A stretch of DNA of 64,000 nucleotides from Agapetus fuscipes (taxonomy: Eukaryota; Arthropoda; Insecta; Trichoptera; Glossosomatidae). Of the stretch, positions 42,581 through 52,191 are shown in pieces (within the stretch, counting starts at the first letter, position 1; every line of letters starts with the position of its first letter). The stretch spans positions 2,108,001 to 2,172,000 of the forward strand of contig OX637342.1 in NCBI GenBank assembly GCA_951799405.1, given 5' to 3'. The translations under genes and the position numbers were made by a program. The notes beneath the pieces are model-generated. The model did not search any database, was not told the origin of the DNA, and saw only the letters and a list, made by a program, of their open reading frames with translations.

Positions 42581-42893
42581 AATTGTCTTTCAAATAAAGA
42601 TACTTAATATTATACCATAAATATAATATAAGTATATTCACAATAAGGAAGTAATAAAAGTAATGAAAATTTAATTAAGTAAGAATTTATATTTGACGCC
42701 GTTTCTGTTTTTTTCTCAGACGCAGAAATTTAGATGACCGTAAATAAAAGAAGGGAAGTAAAACTTATCTCGTTCGCTAAATCTTTTATCTCTTTTCAAC
42801 TTTTAATGGCGTGGCAGTCTATCTTCCCATTAAAGTGGGACAGATATATACGTTTATTATATTATACTTCATTCATTTTAATCTGAGTCATTT

Positions 42894-43147
42894 CGGCACA
42901 TCAGTGCTTGTTTGTATTATCTACCATTTGATGCAAAGATGACCTTTAAATGAAATTGCCTTAAGAATCACATTCTACACAATCTTATCTTGGAAGAAAA
43001 AAAAACACGAAAATGTGAGAGTTGTTTTTAATATATTCAAATCAAGTTCTAGCATTCGTAAGTCGCATCGGTGTTGGTACACGTACAAACATTGCTCGTG
43101 TGAAACTACCCTTTTTGGAGATAAGACTAACAAGCACTTAGATGATG
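42894..43147. mobile_element. M-family MITE, perfect 4-bp target duplication
   Basis: The left end CGGCACATCAGTGCTTGTTTG and the right end CAAGCACTTAGATGATG are flanked by ATTT at 42890-42893 and 43148-43151. Interior CTACCATTTGATGCAAAGATG and AACATTGCTCGTGTGAAAC. Confidence 0.82.
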
Positions 43148-43526
43148 ATTTGAATGGTGAATTAAAGAAGGCACTAAGTACAATACTGGTCAAACGAAAA
43201 ACAAAGAGGAAAACTTAATAAGAGTAGGTTAGAAATACTGTTGATACCAAAAACAGCATAGAAACATGTTTATGTAGCACACACAACGCGATTATCTCCA
43301 ACATACATTTTGTACAAACTGTCATTTACCATGCGTGATATTTAGTAAATTTGTAATGAATTAAAACTCCCAGTGTTGAAACCAGTTTGTTCACAGTGAA
43401 AGTTTTTTTAGGAATTTTAAGAGATATCAAAGTTATTTACATTGGCATATCAATTATACAACCAAGCTGTAGGTATACTTCGTTTTCTATGGACTCAGTG
43501 GACATTTCAATCTAGAACTCTTTTTT
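43148..43526. other. No recognised feature
   Basis: A+T-rich. Confidence 0.5.
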
Positions 43527-43865
43527 CAGCGGGTAAACGACACATTTGTACCTATGGGAAAACGATCCTTACCTGAGACAACATTTTTTTTTTTTTTAAA
43601 TAGATTTGTGGAAAGGAATGCAATCCACCAACCTATTTTGCCCGGCCGGTTGTCTTCATGTGAAAGCAGAAGCTTGTGTGCATGCAACGGCATCTGTTGA
43701 ACCAGGGTCGAAGTTATCGTCGTGGGATTCGAACCAACGTTATCCGGTTCCAAATAACCTGACTTGATTCCCGCGGCCATCACATGATCCACACCGACTA
43801 TTATTTTTGCATTTTCCCTAGCAACCTGGCCGTGTGACGTCACCGTTTTTGGTTATTTCAATTCA
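43527..43865 (+). repeat. Repeat B, split by a SINE
   Basis: The left part (CAGCGGGTAAACGACACATT, AAACGATCCTTACCTGAGAC) ends at 43583. The right part (TTTTCCCTAGCAACCTGGCC and TGACGTCACCG) resumes at about 43795. The interruption is the S3 copy below. Confidence 0.6.
43583..43794 (-). repeat. tRNA-derived SINE S3 with poly(A)
   Basis: On the minus strand the head contains GTGATGGCCGCGGG (box A of leucine/serine type) and box B GGTTCGAATCC. The body CTGGTTCAACAGATGCC and CACAAGCTTCTGCTTTCAC follows, and the element ends in a poly(A) tract (T run at 43584-43598). Confidence 0.72.
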
Positions 43866-44449
43866 TGTGTTGTATCCATTATTAATGTTTGTCAGATGCT
43901 TAGTGCTTGATTTAAATCTACCATTCGTTTATTCTGTCTGTTTTTTTTTTTCTTTTTGTTTTATCGCTGTTGATTGTATATGAACACATATTTGATCATA
44001 TATGAACTCTATATGAATAAAGTTGATTATAAATGAACAGAGACTATGTGATGATATCATCAAGATAATAAATTATAATTTAAGTCCACGAGATCTGTAT
44101 ACCAAGTACAGATTTTATGTTTAAACTTAATCGTAGCGTTTACTAAGAAATGTATCGAAACATATACAGCGCTTCCTGAGAATGTTTCAGCTCCCATTCA
44201 TTTTTGGTAATACGCTATGATTGAGTTTTAACGTATAGTTTTATTTCAACTGATATAATGACCGCAAATTTTTATTTTTATAACAGACAAACGATGCAAG
44301 AGAAGGAACATAATATATTTAGTAAAAATTAGAGTTCACGGTCAATGAAAAACATTCGACTTTTAAGGATCATTTCTTATAGGTAAATAAAAACGCATGA
44401 TTATTTTTATTTATTGAAACTTTCGGTTTGTTTGCTTATTTTGCTTTTG
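43866..44449. other. No recognised feature
   Basis: TTAGTGCTTGATTTAAATC and TACCATTCG near 43898 faintly resemble an M MITE left end. Nothing else is assignable. Confidence 0.4.
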
Positions 44450-44492
44450 GAGCATTCTTGCAGATCTTGGGTTCGAATCCCAGAGTGTCAGA
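44450..44492 (+). repeat. SINE S1, box B fragment
   Basis: CTTGGGTTCGAATCCCAGAG then TGTCAGAC, directly followed by a complete S1 in the opposite orientation. Confidence 0.55.
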
Positions 44493-44507
44493 CATACGCA
44501 ACTCGCA

Positions 44508-44839
44508 ACTAACGCAACTAAGCTACACATATAGTGTAACTTCTTGCCGCGTTATCCCCGAAGGGGTCGCATGTGGCGAGTTGAACCTATTTATTTTTAC
44601 AGGTAAGGGGGCCGGCCTTACGCCAACCACTTCAATTGAAGTGGTGTTTTCCCAGCTCCCGAGAGAGCTGGTACTCAATTCTTGTGAAGGCTGAGTAAAC
44701 CTTGCCGGCATTATTATTTTGGGGTTTGAAATAAACACCGAAACGGGAAATCATTTCTGACACCCTCGCGCTCGGTGGGATTCGAACCCGAGCTCACGGC
44801 ATAGAATGCAAGCACTCTACCAACTGAGCTATCGACCGG
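44508..44839 (-). repeat. tRNA-derived SINE S1, full length
   Basis: Head complement CAACTGAGCTATCGACCGG, box B complement GGATTCGAACC, the GCTCCCGAGAGAGCTGG block and tail TTCTTGCCGCGTTATCCCCG. Full length and little diverged from 11700 and 28773. Confidence 0.87.
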
Positions 44840-44846
44840 TCAACAT

Positions 44847-44909
44847 GATCCCCCGTTTTGGTGTTTTCCCATGGTTTCTCACACGATTTCCCGTTTTGGT
44901 GTTTTCCCA
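44847..44909. repeat. Two tandem 25-bp units, 38-bp period
   Basis: GATCCCCCGTTTTGGTGTTT then GATTTCCCGTTTTGGTGTTT, each followed by TCCCA. They resemble the GATTTCCCGTTTCGGTGTTT block of S1, so they may be its debris. Confidence 0.6.
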
Positions 44910-45644
44910 CCAGGATGAATTAGTTGAAGTTTAACACTTAAATTTACAGCTTGGAATAGTTACAAAAGATAACTATTCAACAATTTGAATCTTTAAAATC
45001 TACATTATTATTTTCTTTAAAATAAAACATATACAAAAGAGAAAAAAGGAAAAATCTCTTAACCAGGATATGAATATGTCTGTAGGTAACAGTAACAACA
45101 AAGATGGCTACCTAATTGAAATAAAAAAAAACCTAAAAAAAATATATTATATAAATTCTTCGAACACCAATGATGTACAACGCCTGAATTAAAACTAAAC
45201 CCTTTTGCATAAAAACCAGCATACAAAATACTAATACACGCTAACACTAATAATTCTAAGCCCTTATACATAGGTACGTGCTTAATTTTAGACATGCATG
45301 GACGTCCCATTGACTTGAATTCTAAGCCGGGATACCCCTTCCTGCCTCTGATATGATGTTTTATGGTTTCATCCTTGCAGAAGAATTGATCGACCAATCG
45401 AAAAGATGGAGGGCGAGTGGTATGGCGTCGGTGAAACACGGGAGTGTGTTGAAAACAAGGAATTTGCTTGTATGTGAGTGCTTACAAAGAAAAGAGGGAG
45501 TTTTTGTATGGGTGTTAAGGCATTGCCTATTTCAATATACCCCTATAGAAATTTTAGGCTATTATGTTTTGTTTTTTTTCTTTTGATCTATTATGTCGTA
45601 TATTAGGTATTAACTACCTAGTCAAAAATGCTTTATCTATGCCT
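44910..45644. other. No gene recognised
   Basis: Frames of 126 codons (minus, 45059-45439) and 77 codons (plus, 45353-45586) overlap each other and show no motif. Confidence 0.4.
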
Positions 45645-45690
45645 GTCTATAATTTAAGTTGTAAAGATATAGTAAGCATATAAAAACGGC
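45645..45690 (-). repeat. LT repeat, tail fragment
   Basis: TCTATAATTTAAGTTGTAAAG followed by ATATAG. Confidence 0.5.
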
Positions 45691-45710
45691 GCTCTTTTCA
45701 CATGTATATA

Positions 45711-45962
45711 ATCATCTATAATCTAAGTTGCAAAGATATATAAACACATTAAAAACTCATATCAAATGCATGCACACAAACAGACTCGTGTAAGTTGGCG
45801 CTAACAAATGCTGAATGTGTACTGACAAATTAAAATCCAAGCCTCAAATGAACATAAGTCCTGCACCTTTGCCGACCTTTCCTGTCACAGGGGTGACATT
45901 GGCAAAGTGAACCATTTCTTACAGTATGGGTGGTCAGCCTCATACCAACCTATAAGTCAAGG
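45711..45962 (-). repeat. LT repeat, full length
   Basis: ATCTATAATCTAAGTTGCAAAG to ATACCAACCTATAAGTCAAGG. Followed upstream of its head by an A run (45978-45994). Confidence 0.87.
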
Positions 45963-46014
45963 AATAATTAATTGTCAAGAAAAAAAAAAAAAAAATTACC
46001 CTCATACGCATAAA

Positions 46015-46104
46015 CGCAAACGCAACTACGCTACACATACAGTGTAACTTCTTGCCTGGATTAGAGGGGTCACATGTAGCGATTCGGGACCTATTTATAA
46101 AAAT
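46015..46104 (-). repeat. SINE S1, 3' fragment
   Basis: AACTACGCTACACATACAGTG, TAACTTCTTGCC and GGGGTCACATGTAGCG. Confidence 0.6.
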
Positions 46105-46274
46105 AAGCATACACGTTTAAGTTCACTATCACACATGCTGTGTGTGTGTACTTACAAAATAAAAACTAAAATCCCAACATCACCTAGGAAATCTTACTGC
46201 TCGTTCCCAAAAAGAGGGCTGAATATTTTTTTACGGCATGGTGGGTCGGTCTCATGCCAGCCTGTAAATCAAAG
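46105..46274 (-). repeat. LT repeat, strongly diverged
   Basis: CACACATGCTGTGTGTGTAC, GGCATGGTGGGTCGGTCTCA and GCCAGCCTGTAAATCAAAG survive. The middle is poorly conserved. Confidence 0.5.
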
Positions 46275-46729
46275 AATACAATCATTAAATTTATTCAACT
46301 TTATAAAAAAACAATAACTATTAACTACTCATCTTACAAAATGTGCACTTTTTTCTTCTTTGTTTTATTTTTTTTTCCAATCAATATAATATATATTTTT
46401 TACATCGACAGATCATTCATTTTGCTTGCTCATCGATTTATTTTTTTGTAGTAACTACTCGAACAAAGTCTCTATCATTAAAACGCGTCGCCCACATTTC
46501 GTCTGCATATGGACAATTGTAATATTTTATTAACAAAGTCAAACATTTCAAAGACATCATCATTCCCCGTACACGCAGTCGAAACGGGAAAGATTGATTG
46601 CAATTGTCAGACTAAAAAAGATATGAAAAATATCCAAGATATTTCACAAGGGTATTCTTTTTTTTTTTTCATATTATTTTCGGTTTCATTTCATATTGAG
46701 AAAAAAACATTATAGCTTTTTTTTTTGAG
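46275..46729. other. No recognised feature
   Basis: T-rich sequence with short frames only. Confidence 0.5.
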
Positions 46730-46985
46730 CGAAAGTACAGAGGAGTAAAATGAGATAGTTCGTGCATCTAGAAAGGGTGGACGAAGAATGACTGAAAAAG
46801 AGAGTAAAGCGAAGACCGAGGAGAGAATGAAATAATCATAAAAGCGCAATTATGTACATACGACTGATGTGTAAAGTAAGAAAAAGAGTAAAACCAGATT
46901 TGGATGGGGAGCTAATGAAAGAATTGTGGGAGAACATAAAAAAAAGTGGAAAACCATCTACCGAGGTACTGGACACCCCTAGCAA
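46730..46985 (+). pseudogene. LINE C-terminal relic, heavily decayed
   Basis: GACGAAGAATGACTG, AGCGAAGACCGAGGAGAGAA (the GRxRPRRE block out of frame) and GAGGTACTGGACACCCCTAG, the TGHP end shared with 3765 and 60190. Confidence 0.45.
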
Positions 46986-47371
46986 AATAGTTTTTCTTTG
47001 CATATATGTTTCACGAAAGCAAGCCCTTTTCTCTTGTCAATTTGGAACATTGTTTTCTTGAAAATGACGTAAGGAAATCGAAAGTACTTGAGGTGAAATA
47101 AATGTTCAACTGAAGAAAAAAGAACTGGGTTTTGTTAGTTTTTTTTACGAAAATTGTTAAAATTATAAAAGTGAAGTAGTCACCATTAATAAATAAAGAA
47201 TAATGAAATACGTCGTGCGCATATAAAATTACTTTCATCTTCAAGAAGTATTTTTTCACATTAAAAACGATTTAGTCATTGTATATGGAAGTATCCAGTG
47301 TTGTATTTGATATCTAAGTCTACATACAATCATCACAACGGGAACAGTGTCTCAGTCCTGAGTATCAAGCA
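46986..47371. other. No recognised feature
   Basis: A+T-rich. Confidence 0.5.
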
Positions 47372-47487
47372 TTCGTAGACTCCCCTCGATGGCGTAAATC
47401 GTGAAAATATATGAAAACTTAATCACACAATGGGAGTGCCGTCGTATATTCCATACATTTTAGATTAACGCGATCGAGGGGAGTTAA
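47372..47487. repeat. Short inverted-repeat element
   Basis: ACTCCCCTCGATGGCGTAAAT (47378-47398) pairs with ATTAACGCGATCGAGGGGAGT (47465-47485) with few mismatches. About 110 bp, MITE-like, no second copy seen. Confidence 0.5.
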
Positions 47488-47667
47488 GGTTAAATGTTTT
47501 ATACTTGGGGTACTTACATAGAGTGCGGTTGACACTCAAGCGGCTAGTAAACATACGCGTCTTCGAGAGAATATTGTAAGAGTGTACTCTGGAGAAGATG
47601 TGACATGAACTTGAGTCTTTCAGTACTATCAACAGTTATGTGCGTCAATAAAACATTGAAAAAAAGT

Positions 47668-48095
47668 ATTTATACCTACTCAAATCCACTTGAAGAACTG
47701 CACTGGTTGAGGGTCCGAGAGAGGGTAGAATTTAAGTTGTGTCTCACTGTACGTAGGGCCCTGAACGGCACGGCACCCCCATGTCTCGCTGAGCTATGCT
47801 CTGTCGATAAGCCTTCAACACAACCACTACGCTCTGCCCTCACTGCTGTCAACAAGGTCATAGTGCCCAAAAGAGTGAACACATCAATTTTGCAGACAGG
47901 AGCTTTGAGGTGGCCGAACCGGTTGCCTGGGACAATTTGCCCGTCGGTGTTCGCGCGAACCAGCCTACCACCACCTTCAGAAAGGGACTGAAGACACTGC
48001 TTTTCTCCAGATGCCATGGCACCCTTGAGATGGCCATGGACCATTAAATGGCGCCACAGGAAATAAATCATCCATCATCATCATCACTTTGTACC
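47668..48095 (+). pseudogene. CR1/L2-like LINE 3' end, frameshifted, ATC tail
   Basis: ELHWLRVRERVEFKLCLTV, then RRALNGTAPPCLAELC, is the C-terminal LHWLPVRxRIxFKL...ALNGxAPxYL domain. Near 47890-47900 the frame shifts. The next frame reads SFEVAEPVAWDNLPVGVRA, TTTFRKGLKTLLF and stops at 48045-48047. The stop is followed by AATAAA and an ATC-repeat tail (48067-48087), a microsatellite ending usual for CR1/L2-type elements. No RT core remains. Confidence 0.75.
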
Positions 48096-48123
48096 ACCCC
48101 GTCTTGCACAAACGTATCAGAAG

Positions 48124-48262
48124 GTGTCGGTGTGATGGCCGAGGGGGCCAAGAGGCCGATCTTACTAGCGTATTTAGAATGGAATAACGTTGGTTTGATT
48201 CCCGCTTGGGTCACTTGACCATAGCTTTGACCCTGGTTCAACAGATGTTATTAATGTTATAG
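48124..48262 (+). repeat. tRNA-derived SINE S3, 5' part
   Basis: Box A TGATGGCCGAGGGG at 48133-48146 and box B GGTTTGATTCC at 48191-48201, with an extra-arm-sized insert between them. Then GACCCTGGTTCAACAGATG. Reference for the S3 head. Confidence 0.65.
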
Positions 48263-48315
48263 TGTCACCGCAGGAAAAATAATTTTTGATTCTTGAGTTT
48301 CTTTAAGCTCAAAGC

Positions 48316-48502
48316 CCGGTGGATAGCTCAGTTGGTGGAGTGCTTGTATTCCATGCCGAGAGCTAGGATTCGAATTCCACCGAGGGTGTCGGAAATGATT
48401 TCCAGTTTCGGTGTTTATTTCAAAACCCAAAATGAAATACCAGCAAGGTTTACTCAGTCTTCACAATCCTCTCGGGAGCTGGGAAAACACCACGTCAACT
48501 GA
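48316..48502 (+). repeat. SINE S1, 3'-truncated
   Basis: GATAGCTCAGTTGGTGGAG, box B-like GGATTCGAATTCC, GTTTCGGTGTTTATTTC and CTCTCGGGAGCTGGG. It ends at GTCAACTGAAA, where unrelated sequence begins. Confidence 0.8.
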
Positions 48503-48665
48503 AAATCTTCCTTGTAGGCGATGTCCTACAGGTATACTGTGGGCAGCCACATGGAGGATTCTCCAACAGCTGTCCATCCTATCCACGTGGTCCCTCCAGT
48601 ACCTCCACCTCTTCCTGTCCCAATTCACCATGTTCTCTGTGATCTATCTGACAGGTCTCTCTTGT
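48503..48665 (-). pseudogene. Possible LINE fragment
   Basis: A minus-strand reading YWRDHVDRMDSC resembles the WxxHVxRM segment of LINE C-terminal domains. G+C content is higher than in the flanks. The support is one motif. Confidence 0.3.
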
Positions 48666-49661
48666 TTATTTGTTTCTGACACTGCCGTTTAGAGTCTTCT
48701 CTGTTATAGTCCGTTAGTAGTAAATATCTGAAAAATGAAATATCTGTGATTTATTTAATTTGTGATGTGTTTTAATGTTTGTTCGACTCTAAAGGTTTTT
48801 AATGAAACCTGTTTTCTGAAGTTAAGTGACAGAACGGGGCATCCAACGCTCAAGCCTGTTCAGTGAAAGATAAAGATGGCCACGTATCTTTTAAATTAAA
48901 AACTTATTTCCTTTACATTCTGTGTGAAGATAAAGAAATGAGGTTTTAATTTGTCGAATTCATGTCAAATTAAAATAAGAACTTTGAACGGTTTTATTCT
49001 CATTTAAAACTCATAAAAAATCCACTTATTTCTATAAAATACATGATTTAAAATATGTGATTTTTTTTGCCTGCATTTTATTATGTTTTATGTAAATTCG
49101 TATTTTATTAAAATATTTAAGTAAATACATTTGACAACAGGAATTAAATTTTTCAACCTATTTTTGCCTGGCTAGTTATTAGTTTAAAAAAAACTCAAAA
49201 AATATGTTTAATTACACTTAACATTATATATCCATGGTTCAATTCAATTCAGCTATCAGCGTTTATTTTTCTTTATGTGCGTTTAACTCAATCATTTTTT
49301 TCGGTATTTGCATATCGCCACCTTAAAGGTAAAACTAAATAAGTGCAGATTCACTGATTTGAGAGATTATACTCGTAGATAAAACGTTTTGTTGGGTGTG
49401 ACTTCTCAAAGTAAGTGAAATAATAACAGGGAAGTACCTACTCGTGACAAACTTATAAACTACAGGATTTTCATCGTTTTTTAGTGTTTTCTCTCGTAGA
49501 AAACAGAGAGAAAGGCAGATTTAGCTGAGAAAACCATGTTAAATTAATATGTCACGTTAAACCGTGGTATTTACTTCATCTATTCATCCATAATCACTAA
49601 CTTCCCTATATGGATGAATAAATGCTTCTCTTTTCATCTAATAATAATAATATAAGGATGA
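48666..49661. other. No recognised feature
   Basis: A+T-rich DNA with no supported gene or known repeat. Confidence 0.5.
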
Positions 49662-50163
49662 CTATTTAGTGAGCGCTGTTCTGTGTGTATCACACCTCAA
49701 TAGCCCTCTGCGAGCTTGGTCGTCGCTAAAGAAAGCGCCAATTCTCAAGCAAGATCCAGTTGTTGTAAGGTTGGATGGACCTTTTAGTGACCGGTCTTTG
49801 GTAAAGGTTTATGGATGATATATTTTTGTGCTCCGCCGGGATTCGAATCCACAACCTTCCGTTTTACGAGTCCGAAGTGTTGCCACTGCGCTTCCCCAGT
49901 TCTTGTTTATCGTATACGCCAATCTTGTCAAATACGACTTTTTCATGCAGTTGTCTTATGAATCAAATTCTACACAATCTGAGCTTAGAAAAACCGTAAA
50001 ACTCGATAATGTGAGAGTTCTTTAAAATATTTTTTAAATAAATTTCTTGTTTTCATAAGACACATTGGTTCAGTACACATGCAAACATTGCTCATGTAAA
50101 ATTTTCTCAATGGCGTATACGATAAACGAGAACTAAGGCAGCGATCTGGACTACAGACCGGTC
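49662..50163 (-). repeat. SINE S2 interrupted by a MITE
   Basis: 49662-49888 holds the body and box B (minus-strand GGATTCGAATCCCGGCGGAG) up to GTTGCCACTG. The remaining head, CTGGACTACAGACCGGTCC, resumes at 50144. The intact sequence is seen at 33028-33050. Confidence 0.8.
49889..50143. mobile_element. M-family MITE inserted in SINE S2
   Basis: Ends CGCTTCCCCAGTTCTTG and GAGAACTAAGGCAGCG. Left flank ACTG and right flank ATCTG, a 4-bp duplication with one extra T. Closely similar to 14111, sharing CGTATACGCCAATCTTGTC. Confidence 0.85.
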
Positions 50164-50784
50164 CAAGAAATGCCAACAACGCGCGGTGTACCTGAGCGGT
50201 CACCCATCCAAGTAGCATCCGCGCCCAATGTTGCTTAACTTCGGTGATCTGATGAGAACCGGTGCTTTCAACATGGTATCGTCGTTGACTTAACATGATC
50301 TTTGCATTAACACATATTTTTAAAGTTCCACACAAGTATCTAGTTACAAAATCAAACAAATTTGGTATTTCGAAGCACAAGAGAGCATCATACAACGGAA
50401 TACCATTTATGTAAATTATCACTCGAAGCAACTGGGTAAAATAAATTACTTGAGTACACGCGCATTTCTATATTTGAAGCATCAAATAAAACACAGATGA
50501 TTACTGAGGTATGCTGTTTGGCTGTACCATTCCATCTTAGAAACTGAGCTCCTATTTTGTTTTTGGTACGGTATTTTTTACGTTAATCGAGACGCTATTT
50601 GATTCGATGTCGTTGCTCAGAGAATTGCTCTGATGAGAAAAATTAAGAATGATTTCAATATTCTAGATTAAAAGACAAATAATAACTTTTTATCGATTAT
50701 TAACAAACCGTACAGAGTAAGAAGAAAACACGGTTCTATTTAATTGAATCAATCGCCACTTCCTTGCAGCGCCTCACGACAGAA
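50164..50784. other. No gene recognised
   Basis: 50180-50290 contains a G+C-richer stretch (GTACCTGAGCGGTCACCCAT, then AGTAGCATCCGCGCCC and TTGCTTAACTTCGGTGATC). It resembles the 3' half of a 5S rRNA gene on the minus strand; see the separate entry. The rest is A+T-rich. Confidence 0.4.
50186..50284 (-). pseudogene. Possible 5S rRNA-like fragment
   Basis: Minus-strand reading gives ACCATGTTGAAAGCACCGG, TTCTCATCAGATCACCGAAG, TTAAGCAACATTGGGCGCGG, ATGCTACTTGGATGGGTGAC and CGCTCAGGTACACCGCG. The order CCG.TCTCRTC.GATCACCGAAGTTAAGCAAC then GGGCG.GG...TACTTGGATGGGTGACC is characteristic of eukaryotic 5S rRNA from its middle to its 3' region. The 5' third is absent and the 3' end is altered. It is a 5S-derived pseudogene or the head of a 5S-type (SINE3) element. 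Confidence 0.72.
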
Positions 50785-50898
50785 GCAAGAACTCAAGCAA
50801 CACCTCTGCGGCACCCTTTCAGGGTGACACAGACTCCCAAGACTTTAAAAAATTTGGGAGCCTTCCGCACAGGATTCCTTAAAAAAAACTGGGGTGAC
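50785..50898 (+). repeat. SINE S2, 3' end
   Basis: CACCTCTGCGGCACCC, GGGTGACACAGACTCCCAAG, GGAGCCTTCCGCACAGGATT and CCTTAAAAAAAAC match the S2 3' end at 32717 and the copy at 61014. Confidence 0.65.
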
Positions 50899-51135
50899 TT
50901 GATTCTACACAATTTATTTCACATTCGGTTCGGACTCGGAGTCATTTTACACTCGCACATGACAGTAGTAGAATGATTTCTGAAGCTACATGGGATTCCA
51001 GTCTTTAATTTATAACTACTTAAAATAATGATCACTATCAAAACATGGAGAATCACTACTTGCTAGATTTTGCCAGAACATTTGATTCAACCAATCTTGA
51101 ACATATTATTATCAAGCACAAATTATGATTACCTA
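50899..51135. other. No recognised feature
   Basis: Unassigned DNA. Confidence 0.5.
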
Positions 51136-51353
51136 TAACTGTAAAAAATGGTTCACTTTGCCAGTGTCACCCCTGTTTCAGGGAAGGTCGGCAAGAGTTG
51201 CAGCCTACAGGGCTTGTGTTCATTTGAGATTGGGTTTTTATATTGTAGGTCCACATGCGGCACGTGTGAGCGCGAAATTATGCTTGTCTGCTTGTGGGAA
51301 TGCATTTAATATGAACCCCAAATGATACATATCTTTGCAACTTAGATTTAGAT
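51136..51353 (+). repeat. LT repeat, 5'-truncated
   Basis: CTGTAAAAAATGGTTCACTTTG to TTTGCAACTTAGATTTAGATA. The GTTGCAGCCTACAGGGC duplication resembles that at 33793. Confidence 0.83.
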
Positions 51354-51822
51354 ACCTAAACTTCTACTCACTTCTAGAGACTTCACAGATTTTATAATAA
51401 ACTCACACAAACAAACTCATATTCGTAACAGTATGTTACAATATTATTACTAAACTGTGTAGGTATCTATTTATGTCTTTTCTGCTGACGCGACAAATGA
51501 CTGAAAGACATGTTTACACGCCCTTTTACGTCGAGAAATAAAATCCTCCTCTCATGCTCTCGAGACAGAGCTGGTTCCAGTGTTTGCTTGCATTCGACAG
51601 CCGGCCATATTTACCCGGGACCCGTCTCTGTTTGAGAATAAATACCAAATTGCCGTGTAAGTGACCAAGAAGAACGAGTCGCCCAAACTCAAGGGCCGCC
51701 GAGAGACACGTATCGCTACCTCAGCTCGTGTATGGACAGGCCTCCTTATTCAGCTGCTTTCTGGAACAAAACAAAAAAAACACCATATTTTACCTAACAT
51801 TAACAATATCACTATCTATCTT
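51354..51822. other. No gene recognised; possible relative of 10986-11100
   Basis: AACAAACTCATATTCGTAAC near 51410 loosely matches the sequence following the duplicated repeat at 10965. 51560-51760 is G+C-richer but has no motif. Confidence 0.35.
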
Positions 51823-52065
51823 TAATCTATAATCTAAGTTGCAAGGATATATTCATTCAAAGCTCTCAGATGTATGCCCACAAACAAACACGTGTAGTTC
51901 GCGCTTACAAATGCTGATTGTGTACTTACAAATAAAATCCAAACCTCAAATGAACATAAGCCCTGCAACTCTTGCCGACATTCCCTGAAACAGGGGTGAC
52001 ATTGGCAAAGTGAACCATTTTTTACAGTATGGGTGGTCAGCCTCATACCAACCTATAAGTCAAGG
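51823..52065 (-). repeat. LT repeat, downstream of a LINE stop codon
   Basis: CTATAATCTAAGTTGCAAGG to CATACCAACCTATAAGTCAAGG. Very close to the copies at 26728 and 61554 (CAGATGTATGCCCACAAAC). Lies 126 bp after the LINE stop at 52192, same strand. Confidence 0.88.
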
Positions 52066-52191
52066 AATACGAGTAAAAAATAACATTTAAGTATAAGAAA
52101 ACAACAAAACCTTAAAAATAAATCTATACAAAAAAAGTAAAAAAAAAAGAAATGTCTTATGCAAAAAATGTAGCAAGCCAATAAACCAACA

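Noticed and set aside
43526..43843. 105-codon minus-strand frame
   Set aside because: It is SINE S3 read through its tRNA-like head and poly(A) (lysine run).
51834..52046. 70-codon frame conserved at 6260, 51834 and 61573
   Set aside because: The conserved peptide (MRLTTHTVKNGSLCQCHPC) only reflects nucleotide identity of young LT copies. Other copies break it.
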